Source: Dactylosporangium fulvum (GTDB taxonomy: Bacteria; Actinomycetota; Actinomycetes; Mycobacteriales; Micromonosporaceae). From it: a stretch of DNA of 64,000 bases. The position numbers and the translations under genes are program-made. The stretch lies in assembly GCF_025137375.1 (NCBI RefSeq), contig NZ_CP073720.1, positions 644,501 through 708,500 of the forward strand. The letters run 5' to 3'. Positions 23,726-32,258 of this stretch are shown piece by piece. The notes beneath the pieces are model-generated. The model made no database searches and was not told the origin of the DNA. It saw nothing but the letters and a program-made list of their open reading frames with translations. The number at the start of each line of letters is the position of its first letter. Positions within the stretch are counted from its first letter, which is position 1.

Positions 23726-26128
23726 TTACTTCTTCTTCAGGCCGTCCAGGCCCTTGTCGAGGCCGGCCCGGCGCAGCGCGTCGGCCAGCGCGCCGCCCTG
23801 GAACGAGTCCCGCTGCGGGCGCCCGCCCCGGGAGTCGCCGCGGCCCCGGCCGCCCTGGCCGCCACTCTGGCCGCCGCCGCCCTGGCCACGGCCCGAGCCG
23901 CCCTGGCCACGGCCGCCACCCCGGGCACCGGGCTCGCGCTGGGCCGGGGTCGCCTCGTCCTCCAGGCGCAGGGTCAGCGAGATGCGCTTGCGCGGGATGT
24001 CGACGTCGAGGACCTTCACCCGCACGATGTCACCCGGCTTCACGACCTCGCGCGGGTCCTTGACGAACGTGCGGGACAGCGCCGAGACGTGGACCAGGCC
24101 GTCCTGGTGGACGCCGACGTCGACGAACGCGCCGAAGGCGGCCACGTTGGTCACCACACCCTCCAGGAGCATGCCCGGCTGGAGGTCGGAGATCTTCTCG
24201 ACGCCGTCGGCGAAGGCCGCGGTCTTGAACGCCGGGCGCGGGTCGCGGCCCGGCTTCTCCAGCTCCTTGAGGATGTCGGTCACGGTCGGCAGGCCGAACG
24301 TGTCGTCGACGAAGTCGGCCGGCTTCAGCCTGGTCAGCACCCGGTTGTTGCCGATCAGCGACTTCACGTCGCTGTCGGTCGCGGCCAGGATGCGGCGGAC
24401 GACCGGGTAGGACTCGGGGTGGACGGAGGACGCGTCGAGCGGGTCGTCACCGTCGGGGATGCGCAGGAAGCCCGCGCACTGCTCGAACGCCTTCGGGCCG
24501 AGTCGCGCCACGTCCTTGAGCGCCTTGCGGTTGCGGAACGGGCCGTGCGCGTCGCGGTGCGCCACGATCGCGTCGGCGAGGCTGCCGCCGATGCCCGACA
24601 CCCGGGTCAGCAGCGGCGCGGAGGCGGTGTTGACGTCGACGCCGACGCCGTTGACACAGTCCTCGACGACGGCGTCGAGCGAGCGGCTGAGCTTCGACTC
24701 CGACAGGTCGTGCTGGTACTGCCCGACGCCGATGGACTTCGGGTCGATCTTGACGAGCTCGGCGAGCGGGTCCTGGAGGCGGCGGGCGATCGACACCGCG
24801 CCCCGCAGCGACACGTCGAGGCCCGGCAGCTCTTGGGAGGCGAAGGCGGAGGCGGAGTACACCGACGCGCCGGCCTCCGACACCATCACCTTGGTCACCT
24901 TGAGCTGCGGGAACTGCTTGAGCAGGTCGCCGGCGAGCTTGTCGGTCTCGCGGGAGGCGGTGCCGTTGCCGATGGCGATCAGCTCGACGTTGTGCTTCTG
25001 GCACAGCGCGGCGAGGATCGCGATCGACTCGTTCCACTTGTTCTGCGGCACGTGCGGATAGATCGTGTGCGTGTCGACGACCTTGCCGGTGGCGTCGACG
25101 ACCGCGACCTTGACCCCGGTGCGGAAGCCCGGGTCCAGCCCCATCGTCGCGCGGGTGCCGGCCGGCGCGGCCAGCAGCAGGTCACGCAGGTTGGCGGCGA
25201 ACACCCGCACCGCCTCTTCCTCGGCCGCCTGCCAGAGCCGCATCCGCAGGTCGATGCCCAGGTGGACCAGGATGCGGGTGCGCCAGGCCCAGCGGACGGT
25301 GTCGTTGAGCCACTTGTCGCCGGGGCGGCCCTCGTCGCGAACGCCGTAGTGGGAGGCGATCGTCGGCTCGAAGAGCGAGACGTCATCGTCGGCGCTCAGC
25401 GGGTCGAGCACCAGGTCGAGCATCTCCTCCTTCTCGCCGCGGAACATCGCGAGGATCCGGTGCGAGGGGAGCTTGGTGAACGGCTCGCTGAAGTCGAAGT
25501 AGTCGGAGAACTTGGCGCCGTCGGTCTCCTTGCCGTCACGGACCTTCGACACCAGGCGGCCCTGCGTCCACATCTTCTCCCGCAGCTCGCCGATCAGGTC
25601 GGCGTCCTCGGAGAAGCGCTCGACCAGGATCGCCCGGGCGCCGTCGAGCGCGGCGGCGGCGTCGGCCACGCCCTTCTCCGGGTCGACGAAGACGGCCGCG
25701 GCGGCCTGCGGGTCGACGGTCGGGTCGGCGAGCAGCCCGTCGGCGAGCGGCTCCAGCCCCGCCTCGCGGGCGATCTGCGCCTTGGTACGCCGCTTGGGCT
25801 TGTACGGCAGGTAGATGTCCTCCAGGCGGGCCTTCGAATCGGCCGCCATGATCTGCGCCTCGAGCGCCTCGTCGAGCTTGCCCTGGCTGCGGATCGACTC
25901 GAGGATCGCGGCCCGGCGCTCCTCCATCTCGCGCAGGTATCGCAGCCGCTCCTCCAGCGTGCGGAGCTGAGCGTCGTCGAGCATCTCGGTCGCCTCTTTG
26001 CGGTACCGCGCGATGAACGGCACCGTCGCGCCGCCGTCGAGCAGGTCGACCGCGGCGGCCACCTGCCGCTCCTTGACGCCGAGCTCTTCTGCGATCCGCT
26101 GGTGAATGGAGGTTGTCACGAGACGCAT
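23726..26128 (-). CDS. tex: Tex-family transcription accessory protein
   Basis: 800 residues from ATG 26128 (GGGGCAGA just upstream). Order: N-terminal helical/HTH region ([48 protein letters not shown]), central YqgF RNaseH-like domain ([22 protein letters not shown]), helix-hairpin-helix repeats ([47 protein letters not shown]), and an S1 RNA-binding domain ([36 protein letters not shown]). A Gly/Arg/Gln-rich tail of about 45 residues follows, ending KGLDGLKKK. Tex binds nucleic acid and affects transcription and stress tolerance. Convergent with the methyltransferase gene. Confidence 0.95.
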   Translation of the reverse strand: MRLVTTSIHQRIAEELGVKERQVAAAVDLLDGGATVPFIARYRKEATEMLDDAQLRTLEERLRYLREMEERRAAILESIRSQGKLDEALEAQIMAADSKARLEDIYLPYKPKRRTKAQIAREAGLEPLADGLLADPTVDPQAAAAVFVDPEKGVADAAAALDGARAILVERFSEDADLIGELREKMWTQGRLVSKVRDGKETDGAKFSDYFDFSEPFTKLPSHRILAMFRGEKEEMLDLVLDPLSADDDVSLFEPTIASHYGVRDEGRPGDKWLNDTVRWAWRTRILVHLGIDLRMRLWQAAEEEAVRVFAANLRDLLLAAPAGTRATMGLDPGFRTGVKVAVVDATGKVVDTHTIYPHVPQNKWNESIAILAALCQKHNVELIAIGNGTASRETDKLAGDLLKQFPQLKVTKVMVSEAGASVYSASAFASQELPGLDVSLRGAVSIARRLQDPLAELVKIDPKSIGVGQYQHDLSESKLSRSLDAVVEDCVNGVGVDVNTASAPLLTRVSGIGGSLADAIVAHRDAHGPFRNRKALKDVARLGPKAFEQCAGFLRIPDGDDPLDASSVHPESYPVVRRILAATDSDVKSLIGNNRVLTRLKPADFVDDTFGLPTVTDILKELEKPGRDPRPAFKTAAFADGVEKISDLQPGMLLEGVVTNVAAFGAFVDVGVHQDGLVHVSALSRTFVKDPREVVKPGDIVRVKVLDVDIPRKRISLTLRLEDEATPAQREPGARGGGRGQGGSGRGQGGGGQSGGQGGRGRGDSRGGRPQRDSFQGGALADALRRAGLDKGLDGLKKK

Positions 26129-26211
26129 TCTGCCCCACCAGCCCCACGACTGACTCAGGCGCCACAGGCCAACTGCCGAAAACGGGGACACCGATCCGAG
26201 TCGTGCTCACC

Positions 26212-26217
26212 TATGCT
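26212..26217 (+). promoter_or_regulatory. Possible -10 box before the gene at 26226
   Basis: TATGCT, 8 nt before GTG 26226, no Shine-Dalgarno sequence between. Belongs to the set of TAnnnT boxes described in the findings. Confidence 0.35.
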
Positions 26218-26225
26218 CACGCGTC

Positions 26226-27155
26226 GTGATCGACTTCGACCTCGCGGGACCCTTCCCCGAGCTGCGGCAGTTGCGGCAGGCGGTCAACGAGCGGAACTGG
26301 CCGGCGGTGGTGGCGTTCTTCGACGGCCGGACCGATCCCGACGACCGGACCTACGCGACCACCCTGATCGCCGAGATCTCCGGAAGCGAGCGTTTCCTGC
26401 AGCCGGTCGTCGACTCCGACGGCGGCACGCTGGCGCGGACCCTGCTCGCCGAACGGCTCATCGTGGTCGGCTGGGAGGTCCGCACCTCCGCCCGGGCCGA
26501 GCACGTCAGCCGCAAGCAGTTCGCCACCTTCCACGAGTACCTGCGCCGGGCCGAGCGGCTCCTGATCGACGTCACCGCGCTCGAACCGGCGAACGCGCCG
26601 GCCTGGGTCGCCCGGCTGAAAACCAACCGGGGCCTGCAACTGGGCCTGGCAGAGGCGCGTCGCCGCTATGACCGGCTCAGCCGTCACGTGCCCCACGTCT
26701 ACGCCGCGCAGGGCTCGCTCGTGCAGCAGTTGTGCCAGAAGTGGGGCGGGTCGGACGAGCAGGCGCACCGGTTCGGCCTGGAGTGCATGCGCGGCGGTCC
26801 GGACGGGTCGCTCGCGTCGCTGGCGCTCGTCGAGGCGCACATCGAGATCGGCATGGACTGGGACGACGATCGGAAGCTCGTCGCCTACCTGCAGCGGTCC
26901 GACGTGCGCGCGGAGCTGAACGAGGCGGCCGACCGGTCGGTACGACACTCGGCGTTCCGCCGCGACGGCTACCACGCGATCACCGCCCACAACCTGTTTG
27001 CGCTGGTGTTCAGCAAGATGGGCGATTTTCGGGCGGCCGCCGAACACTTCCGGTTCGTCGGCGACCACGGCACCGGTTTCTGGGACTACTTCGGCGACGA
27101 AAAGGTCGTGTTCTCGGCCATGCGGTCCAAGACGTTGCAGGCGGCACGGGCATGA
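26226..27155 (+). CDS. Uncharacterised helical protein, partner of M16-like peptidase
   Basis: 309 residues, no signal peptide or membrane helix. It is alpha-helical with TPR-like spacing: FHEYLRRAERLLIDVTALEPANAPAWVARLKTNRGLQLGLAEARRRYDRL, then FALVFSKMGDFRAAAEHFRFVGDHG. Its stop overlaps the M16-like gene by 4 bp (ATGA), so the two are translated together. The tetratricopeptide-like build suggests a scaffold or substrate adaptor; no enzyme motif is visible. I do not recognise a named family. Confidence 0.65.
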   Translation: MIDFDLAGPFPELRQLRQAVNERNWPAVVAFFDGRTDPDDRTYATTLIAEISGSERFLQPVVDSDGGTLARTLLAERLIVVGWEVRTSARAEHVSRKQFATFHEYLRRAERLLIDVTALEPANAPAWVARLKTNRGLQLGLAEARRRYDRLSRHVPHVYAAQGSLVQQLCQKWGGSDEQAHRFGLECMRGGPDGSLASLALVEAHIEIGMDWDDDRKLVAYLQRSDVRAELNEAADRSVRHSAFRRDGYHAITAHNLFALVFSKMGDFRAAAEHFRFVGDHGTGFWDYFGDEKVVFSAMRSKTLQAARA

Positions 27156-28852
27156 CCATGCGGCAACTGGAGGTCGACGGCGTCCCGGCGCTGCTCGTCC
27201 CGCACGACGGTCCGATGATCGCCGGGCTGACGTTCCGCGTCGGCCAGGTCGACGAGACCTTGTCGTACCGCGGCATCACCCACCTGCTGGAGCACCTGGT
27301 TCTGCACGACCGCGGGCTCACCGACTACCACTACAACGGCTCGACCGGCGCCATCGCCACCAGCTTCACGATGCAGGGCGGCGAGGACGACATCGTCGCC
27401 TTCCTCGGCGGGGTCTGCGCGGCGCTGCTCGACCCGCCGCTCGACCGGCTGGAGACAGAGCGGTCCATCCTGCGGGCGGAGGCGAACGGCCGCGGCGCCG
27501 GCGTCAACGAGCGGCTGCCCCTGTGGCGGTACGGCGCTCGCGGCTACGGCCTGGTCAGTTACGACGAGCTGGGCCTGCCCCGGATCGCACCTGACGACCT
27601 TCGCCGCTGGGCCGAGACCTGGTTCACCCGGCAGAACGCCGTGCTGTGGGTGGCTGGGGGCCGGCTCCCCGAGGGCTTGCGGCTGCCGCTGCGCGACGGG
27701 GCGCGCCGGCCGGTGCCCGCGCCCTCCTCGGCACTGCCGGCCACACCCGCGTATTTCCTGGGCGACGGGGACGCGGTCGTCTTCGACGGCATCATGGGCC
27801 GCAGTGTGACCGGCGGCGTGCTCGCCGGGGTCCTGGAGCGCGAGCTGTTCCGCAGCCTGCGCCAGGAGGACGGCAACTCCTACACGGCCAGCGCCTCCTA
27901 CGATCCGCGCGGCGACGGCCTCGCCACGGTGACGGCGTTCGCCGACGCGGCGCCGGGCAAGGCGGGCGCGGTGCTCGGCGGGTTTGTCGACGTGCTGGCC
28001 AAGCTCAAGGTCGGCCGCATCGAGCAGGCGGACCTCGACGCCGTGCGGGCCAAGGCGGAGGACTCGCTCGACGGCTCGGCCGTCGCGGTCGGCATGCTGC
28101 CCGGCCACGCGCTCAACCTGCTCACCGGCCAGCCGATCCTCCCCGTCGAGGAGCTGCGGTCCGAGTTGCGCGCGGTGACCGTCGCGGACGTGCACTCGGC
28201 GTTCCTGGAGGTGTACGGCACCGGCCTGTTGCAGGTGCCGGACGGGCACGGCGCCGACTGGGCCGGATACGTCGCCGCGCCCACCACGTCGGAGCGGGCG
28301 GTCGACGGCCGCAGGTACGAAAACCTCGTCGTCGGCGCCGAAGGGGTCAGCCTGCGGCACGGGGACCACTCGGCGACCGTGCTGTTCCAGGAGTGCGCGA
28401 TCTGCCTCGCGTACCCCGACGGTGGCCGCCAGCTCATCGGCAACGACAGCATCACCGTCCGTGTCGAGCCGACGGTGCAGCACGTACCGCCGGATGTCAT
28501 CCGGCAGATCGACGAGGCCGTCGCGCCGGTCACGGTGTGGCTGCCGGCCCGCGACCCGTCGAAGATCCCGCAGCCGGGACAGTCGTCGCCGTCGACCGGC
28601 GCCCCGGCCGGCCAGGCTCAGCCCCGGATCGGCACCGGCCGGCTCGTCGGTGCGGTGATTGTCCTGATGCTGTCGGTGATTGCGTGCGGCTGCAGCGGCC
28701 TGTGGACCTGGGCCGTCGCCGACAACAGCGACCCAGAGCTCGACGTACCGCTCGACGCCGGTACCGGTCTGCTCATGGGGGTCCTCTGGGCCGCGACGGT
28801 CGGTCTGGTGGTGCTCGGCATCTGGCTGTTGCGAGGTCGTAGCCGAAAGTAG
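27152..28852 (+). CDS. M16-family-like peptidase with C-terminal membrane helices
   Basis: 566 residues from ATG 27152 (ATGA overlap). The inverted zinc motif HxxEH is present as HLLEHL (H44, E47, H48), in the context RGITHLLEHLVLHDRG; E110 in RSILRAE is the likely third ligand. A second M16-like half follows (about 210-400, GGVLAGVLERELFRSLRQEDGNSYTASASY, the Arg/Tyr element of M16 proteins). Residues 400-480 are a variable beta region. After a Pro-rich linker there are two helices (about 498-520 and 533-553) ending RGRSRK. No signal peptide precedes the peptidase domain, so catalysis is probably cytoplasmic at the membrane. Confidence 0.75.
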   Translation: MTMRQLEVDGVPALLVPHDGPMIAGLTFRVGQVDETLSYRGITHLLEHLVLHDRGLTDYHYNGSTGAIATSFTMQGGEDDIVAFLGGVCAALLDPPLDRLETERSILRAEANGRGAGVNERLPLWRYGARGYGLVSYDELGLPRIAPDDLRRWAETWFTRQNAVLWVAGGRLPEGLRLPLRDGARRPVPAPSSALPATPAYFLGDGDAVVFDGIMGRSVTGGVLAGVLERELFRSLRQEDGNSYTASASYDPRGDGLATVTAFADAAPGKAGAVLGGFVDVLAKLKVGRIEQADLDAVRAKAEDSLDGSAVAVGMLPGHALNLLTGQPILPVEELRSELRAVTVADVHSAFLEVYGTGLLQVPDGHGADWAGYVAAPTTSERAVDGRRYENLVVGAEGVSLRHGDHSATVLFQECAICLAYPDGGRQLIGNDSITVRVEPTVQHVPPDVIRQIDEAVAPVTVWLPARDPSKIPQPGQSSPSTGAPAGQAQPRIGTGRLVGAVIVLMLSVIACGCSGLWTWAVADNSDPELDVPLDAGTGLLMGVLWAATVGLVVLGIWLLRGRSRK

Positions 28853-28931
28853 TTTTCCGGAACCTGTTATTGACCGTGCGTGGCCGCGTCTCCTGAATAG
28901 TCCCCTGAACGGGTCCGACGGGAGGATGCGG

Positions 28932-30761
28932 ATGAGCACGGCCACGGTGATCGCGGCGCGAGCCGGTGACCAGCGGGCACTCGATGCTCTGGTCGGTGAG
29001 TACCTGCCGCTGATCTACAACATCGTCGGGCGCGCGTTGCAGGGGCACGCCGACGTCGACGACGTCGTCCAGGAGACGATGTTACGCATCGTCGATGGGT
29101 TGCCCCGGCTGCGTGAGCCGGAGAGCTTCCGCTCCTGGGCCGTCGCGATCGCGATGTCCCAGGTCCGCGACCGGCACCGACGGCAGGTCCAGGCACCGCT
29201 CGTCGGCGACTGGGCCGACCCGACCGACACCGCCGATCCCGGTGCGGACTTCGCCGACCTGGCGATCACCCGGCTGCGCCTGTCCGGCCAGCGGCAGGAG
29301 GTCGCCGAGGCCACCCGCTGGCTCGACCACGACGACCGTGAGCTGCTGTCACTGTGGTGGCTGGAGGCCGCCGGGCAGCTCGACCGCCAGGAGGTCGTCG
29401 AGGCCCTGCACATCACCCGCCAGCACGCGGCGGTGCGCATCCAGCGGATGAAGGCCCAGCTCGACGCGGCCCGCGCGGTGGTGCGCGCACTGGCCGCCCG
29501 CCCCCGCTGCCCCGAGCTGCAGGCGGTCGTGAACAGCTGGGACGGCCGCCCCAGCGCCCTGTGGCGTAAGCGGCTGGCCCGGCACACCCGCGATTGTCAG
29601 CGCTGCGACCGGGCCTGGATCGACATGGTCGCCGCCGAGCGGCTGCTGGCCGGGATCTCGCTGGTGCCGGTGCCGTTCGTGTTCAGCGCCGCCGCGGCGA
29701 AGACCGGCGCGTTCGCGACCGGCGCCACGGCCACGGTCAAGGCCGGCGGCGGTATCAAGACCCTCTTCGCCGGCTGGTTCGCCGCACTCAAGCCGGCGAT
29801 GGTCGGCGTGGCGGCGACCGTGGCCATCGCCGGCGCGGCGGGTGCCGTCTACGTGACCACGCAGGGCCACGACCGGCCCGACCAGGTCGTGGCCGCGGCG
29901 CAGAGCCCGTCGGACGAGCCGGCGGCGGCGACCGCGAGCGCGGCACCGCCCAGTTCGCCGCCCCCGCCGTCCAGTGCCGCGCCGTCACCGAGCAAGACGA
30001 CCGTCGCGGCCGCACCCCCGGCCGTGCGGACCGCCAAGAAGGGGGTGAGCACCTTCAACTTCTCCGGCAACGGCCAGGCGCTGCGCGACGTGAAGGCGTC
30101 CTGGTACTACAACTGGTCGTCCGACCCGAGCGTCGCCGCGATCTCCGGCGTCGAGTTCGTCCCGATGATCTGGGGCGGTGCCTCGGTCAACACCGCCACC
30201 CTCAACAAGGCGAAGGGCAACGGCAAGGTGCTGCTCGGCTTCAACGAGCCGGACCTCAAGGAACAGTCCAACATGTCGGTCCAGCAGGCCCTCGACCTGT
30301 GGCCGCAGCTCCAGGCGACCGGCATGCGGCTGGGCAGTCCCGCGCCCGCCTACGGCGCAGACACGCCTGGCGGCTGGTTCGACCAGTTCATGAGCGGTAT
30401 CAAGGCGCGTGGCTACCGGGTCGACTTCATCGCCCTGCACTGGTACGGCGGCGACTTCTCCACCGCCGCGACCAACCAGCTCAAGAGCTATCTCCAGAAC
30501 GTCTACAACCGCTACAAGCTGCCGATCTGGCTCACCGAGTACGCCCTGATGCGCTTCGACAACGGCACCGTCTATCCGACGGCGGACCAGCAGATCACGT
30601 TCGTCAAGAACTCCACGGCGATGCTGCAGGGCCTGTCCTTCGTCGAGCGCTACGCCTGGTTCTCGCTGCCCAGCAGCAAGTCCGGCGATACCGGCCTCTA
30701 CAGCACCGGCACCACCCCGACGGGGGTCGGCGCCGCCTATCGCGCAGCAGGAGGAGGATGA
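28932..30761 (+). CDS. ECF sigma factor fused to zinc anti-sigma motif, TM helix and GH128-like glycosidase
   Basis: 609 residues from ATG 28932, 6 nt after GGAGG. Sigma-2 region 15-85 (YLPLIYNIVGRALQGHADVDDVVQETMLRI), sigma-4 115-180 (VVEALHITRQHAAVRIQRMKAQL). Then H218-x3-C222-x2-C225 (RHTRDCQRC), the zinc anti-sigma signature, a membrane helix at 289-308, a Pro/Ala/Ser linker to about 367, and an outside domain (371-606) matching GH128/Glyco_hydro_cc. The latter has LLGFNEPD (acid/base E439), IALHWYGG and LPIWLTEYAL (nucleophile E536), so catalytic residues are kept. The single polypeptide could sense or cut beta-glucan outside and control transcription inside. ECFs with C-terminal carbohydrate-binding extensions are known in actinobacteria (groups around ECF52/53, from memory). 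Confidence 0.88.
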   Translation: MSTATVIAARAGDQRALDALVGEYLPLIYNIVGRALQGHADVDDVVQETMLRIVDGLPRLREPESFRSWAVAIAMSQVRDRHRRQVQAPLVGDWADPTDTADPGADFADLAITRLRLSGQRQEVAEATRWLDHDDRELLSLWWLEAAGQLDRQEVVEALHITRQHAAVRIQRMKAQLDAARAVVRALAARPRCPELQAVVNSWDGRPSALWRKRLARHTRDCQRCDRAWIDMVAAERLLAGISLVPVPFVFSAAAAKTGAFATGATATVKAGGGIKTLFAGWFAALKPAMVGVAATVAIAGAAGAVYVTTQGHDRPDQVVAAAQSPSDEPAAATASAAPPSSPPPPSSAAPSPSKTTVAAAPPAVRTAKKGVSTFNFSGNGQALRDVKASWYYNWSSDPSVAAISGVEFVPMIWGGASVNTATLNKAKGNGKVLLGFNEPDLKEQSNMSVQQALDLWPQLQATGMRLGSPAPAYGADTPGGWFDQFMSGIKARGYRVDFIALHWYGGDFSTAATNQLKSYLQNVYNRYKLPIWLTEYALMRFDNGTVYPTADQQITFVKNSTAMLQGLSFVERYAWFSLPSSKSGDTGLYSTGTTPTGVGAAYRAAGGG

Positions 30762-30762
30762 C

Positions 30763-31191
30763 ATGCAAGGTCAAGCGCCGAAGGCGTCGACCGGCAAGGA
30801 AGAGATGAACGCACGATCGGCGGGCGCGGCGACACTACTGGGCGCGCTCAACGACGCCTGTGAGGATTTCCAGCGGTACGGCCAGCAGGTCGCCGCCACG
30901 CACGGGCCGATCCACTGGGAGCTCATCGGGCGGATCGGCCCGGGTGAGGCACCGTTTGCGCTCGTCGGGGTCGTGCTGCGGTACGACCGCACGACCGTCG
31001 ACCTGGGCGTCGACCTCTGGGTCCGGCAGGGCGGGTTCGAGGTCAGCGGATATGGGACCGTCGACGGCCGGCGGCTGCTCGTCGACCTGCCGGACGTGGT
31101 CACCGAGGACATCGACGAGGCGATCCGCGTGCTCCGCGAGTACACCCGCCGCCTCTGCTCCTATCGCAACGTGCTCGACGACGTCGCCTGA
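30763..31191 (+). CDS. Uncharacterised 142-residue protein downstream of the ECF fusion
   Basis: ATG 30763 starts 1 nt after the ECF-fusion stop, with GAGGAGG inside that gene's end, so it is translationally coupled. Soluble alpha/beta protein, no signal: N-terminal helix (ATLLGALNDACEDFQRYG), beta strands (LVGVVLRYDRTTVDLGVDLWV), and a C-terminal helix (DIDEAIRVLREYTRRLC). Coupling suggests a role tied to the sigma factor, for example as a modulator. No family recognised. Confidence 0.65.
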   Translation: MQGQAPKASTGKEEMNARSAGAATLLGALNDACEDFQRYGQQVAATHGPIHWELIGRIGPGEAPFALVGVVLRYDRTTVDLGVDLWVRQGGFEVSGYGTVDGRRLLVDLPDVVTEDIDEAIRVLREYTRRLCSYRNVLDDVA

Positions 31192-31314
31192 AGCCGACGG
31201 CCTGCACGAGCGGCGCGCCGAGCAGCGTGCCCAGCGGGGTGGAGACCACCAGCACCGCACCGCGCGGCGAGCACCGTCCGGCGTAACCGGCGCCGCACGG
31301 GGTATCCGCCGGGC

Positions 31315-32253
31315 ATGGTGAACTTCGGCTACACACTCATGTGCGAACAGAGCGGACCCACCGAACTCGTCGACAACGCCGTCCGTGCGGAGGAGGCCGG
31401 CTACGACTTCGCGGCGATCTCCGATCACTTCTCCCCATGGCTGACCGAGCAGGGGCACTCACCGTTCGCCTGGTCGGTGCTCGGCGCCGTCGCCTACGCG
31501 ACGCAGGATCTCGAGCTGATGACGATGGTCACCTGCCCCACGCGGCGGTACCACCCGGCCGTCGTCGCGCAGCAGGCCGCGACGATCGGGACCATGTCGC
31601 AGGGCCGGTTCACGCTCGGCGTCGGCGCGGGGGAGAACCTCAACGAGCACGTCGCGGGCGCCTGGCCGCACCGCACCCAGCGGCACGAGATGCTCGCCGA
31701 GGCGCTGGAGATCATCAACCCGCTGCTCGACGGCGAGACGGTCCGCCACTCCGGCACGTACTACGAGGTGCCCGAGGCGAAGCTCTGGGACCGGCCCGAG
31801 GAGGGCGTCCCGGTGGTCATGGCGGTGTCGGGCCACGACTCGCTCGAGGTGGCCGCGTCCCTGTCCGACGGCGTCGTGGCCGTCCAGCCGGACCGGTCGC
31901 TGCGCATCCCGGACAAGCCGTTCTACGGCCAGGTCGCGATGTGCTACGGCCCGGACGAGTCGGAGTGCCGCAAGCGCGCGCTCGACCAGTTCCGCTGGTT
32001 CGGCCTCCAGTGGCCGGTCATGGCGGAGTTGCCGGACCCGCGGGCCTTCGACGCCGCGTCGTCCTTCGTCACCGAGGACGACGTGGCGTCGGCGATCCCC
32101 TGCGGCCCGGATCCGGACCGACACCTGCAAGCGATCCGCGCCTACATCGACGCGGGGTGCACCCACATCGCGCTGCTCCAGATCGGCGGCGACTTCCAGC
32201 GCGACTTCCTGGAGTGGTCCGAGTCGACCCTCCTCCCCGCGCTGCGCTCCTGA
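31315..32253 (+). CDS. F420-dependent LLM-class oxidoreductase (G6PDH-like family)
   Basis: 312 residues, luciferase-like TIM barrel. MVNFGYTLMCEQSGPTELVDNAVRAEEAGYDFAAISDHFSPW, then LMTMVTCPTRRYHPAVVAQQAATIGTMSQGRFTLGVGAGENLNEH, closely follow F420-dependent enzymes of the TIGR03557 type (related to Fgd). Expected hydride transfer to or from coenzyme F420; substrate unknown. ATG 31315 is the clear start. Convergent with the HSP90-repeat gene, 5 bp between stops. Supports an F420-making actinobacterium. Confidence 0.88.
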   Translation: MVNFGYTLMCEQSGPTELVDNAVRAEEAGYDFAAISDHFSPWLTEQGHSPFAWSVLGAVAYATQDLELMTMVTCPTRRYHPAVVAQQAATIGTMSQGRFTLGVGAGENLNEHVAGAWPHRTQRHEMLAEALEIINPLLDGETVRHSGTYYEVPEAKLWDRPEEGVPVVMAVSGHDSLEVAASLSDGVVAVQPDRSLRIPDKPFYGQVAMCYGPDESECRKRALDQFRWFGLQWPVMAELPDPRAFDAASSFVTEDDVASAIPCGPDPDRHLQAIRAYIDAGCTHIALLQIGGDFQRDFLEWSESTLLPALRS

Positions 32254-32258
32254 GCCCT

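Noticed and set aside
23633..26671. Rightward open frame of about 1000 codons across tex
   Set aside because: Low-complexity Arg/Val/Leu/Asp translation, no domain, fully antisense to tex.
28859..28890. ECF-type promoter (GGAACC ... CGTC) for autoregulation of the sigma-GH128 gene
   Set aside because: The spacer is 22 nt, too long for the usual 16-17 nt.
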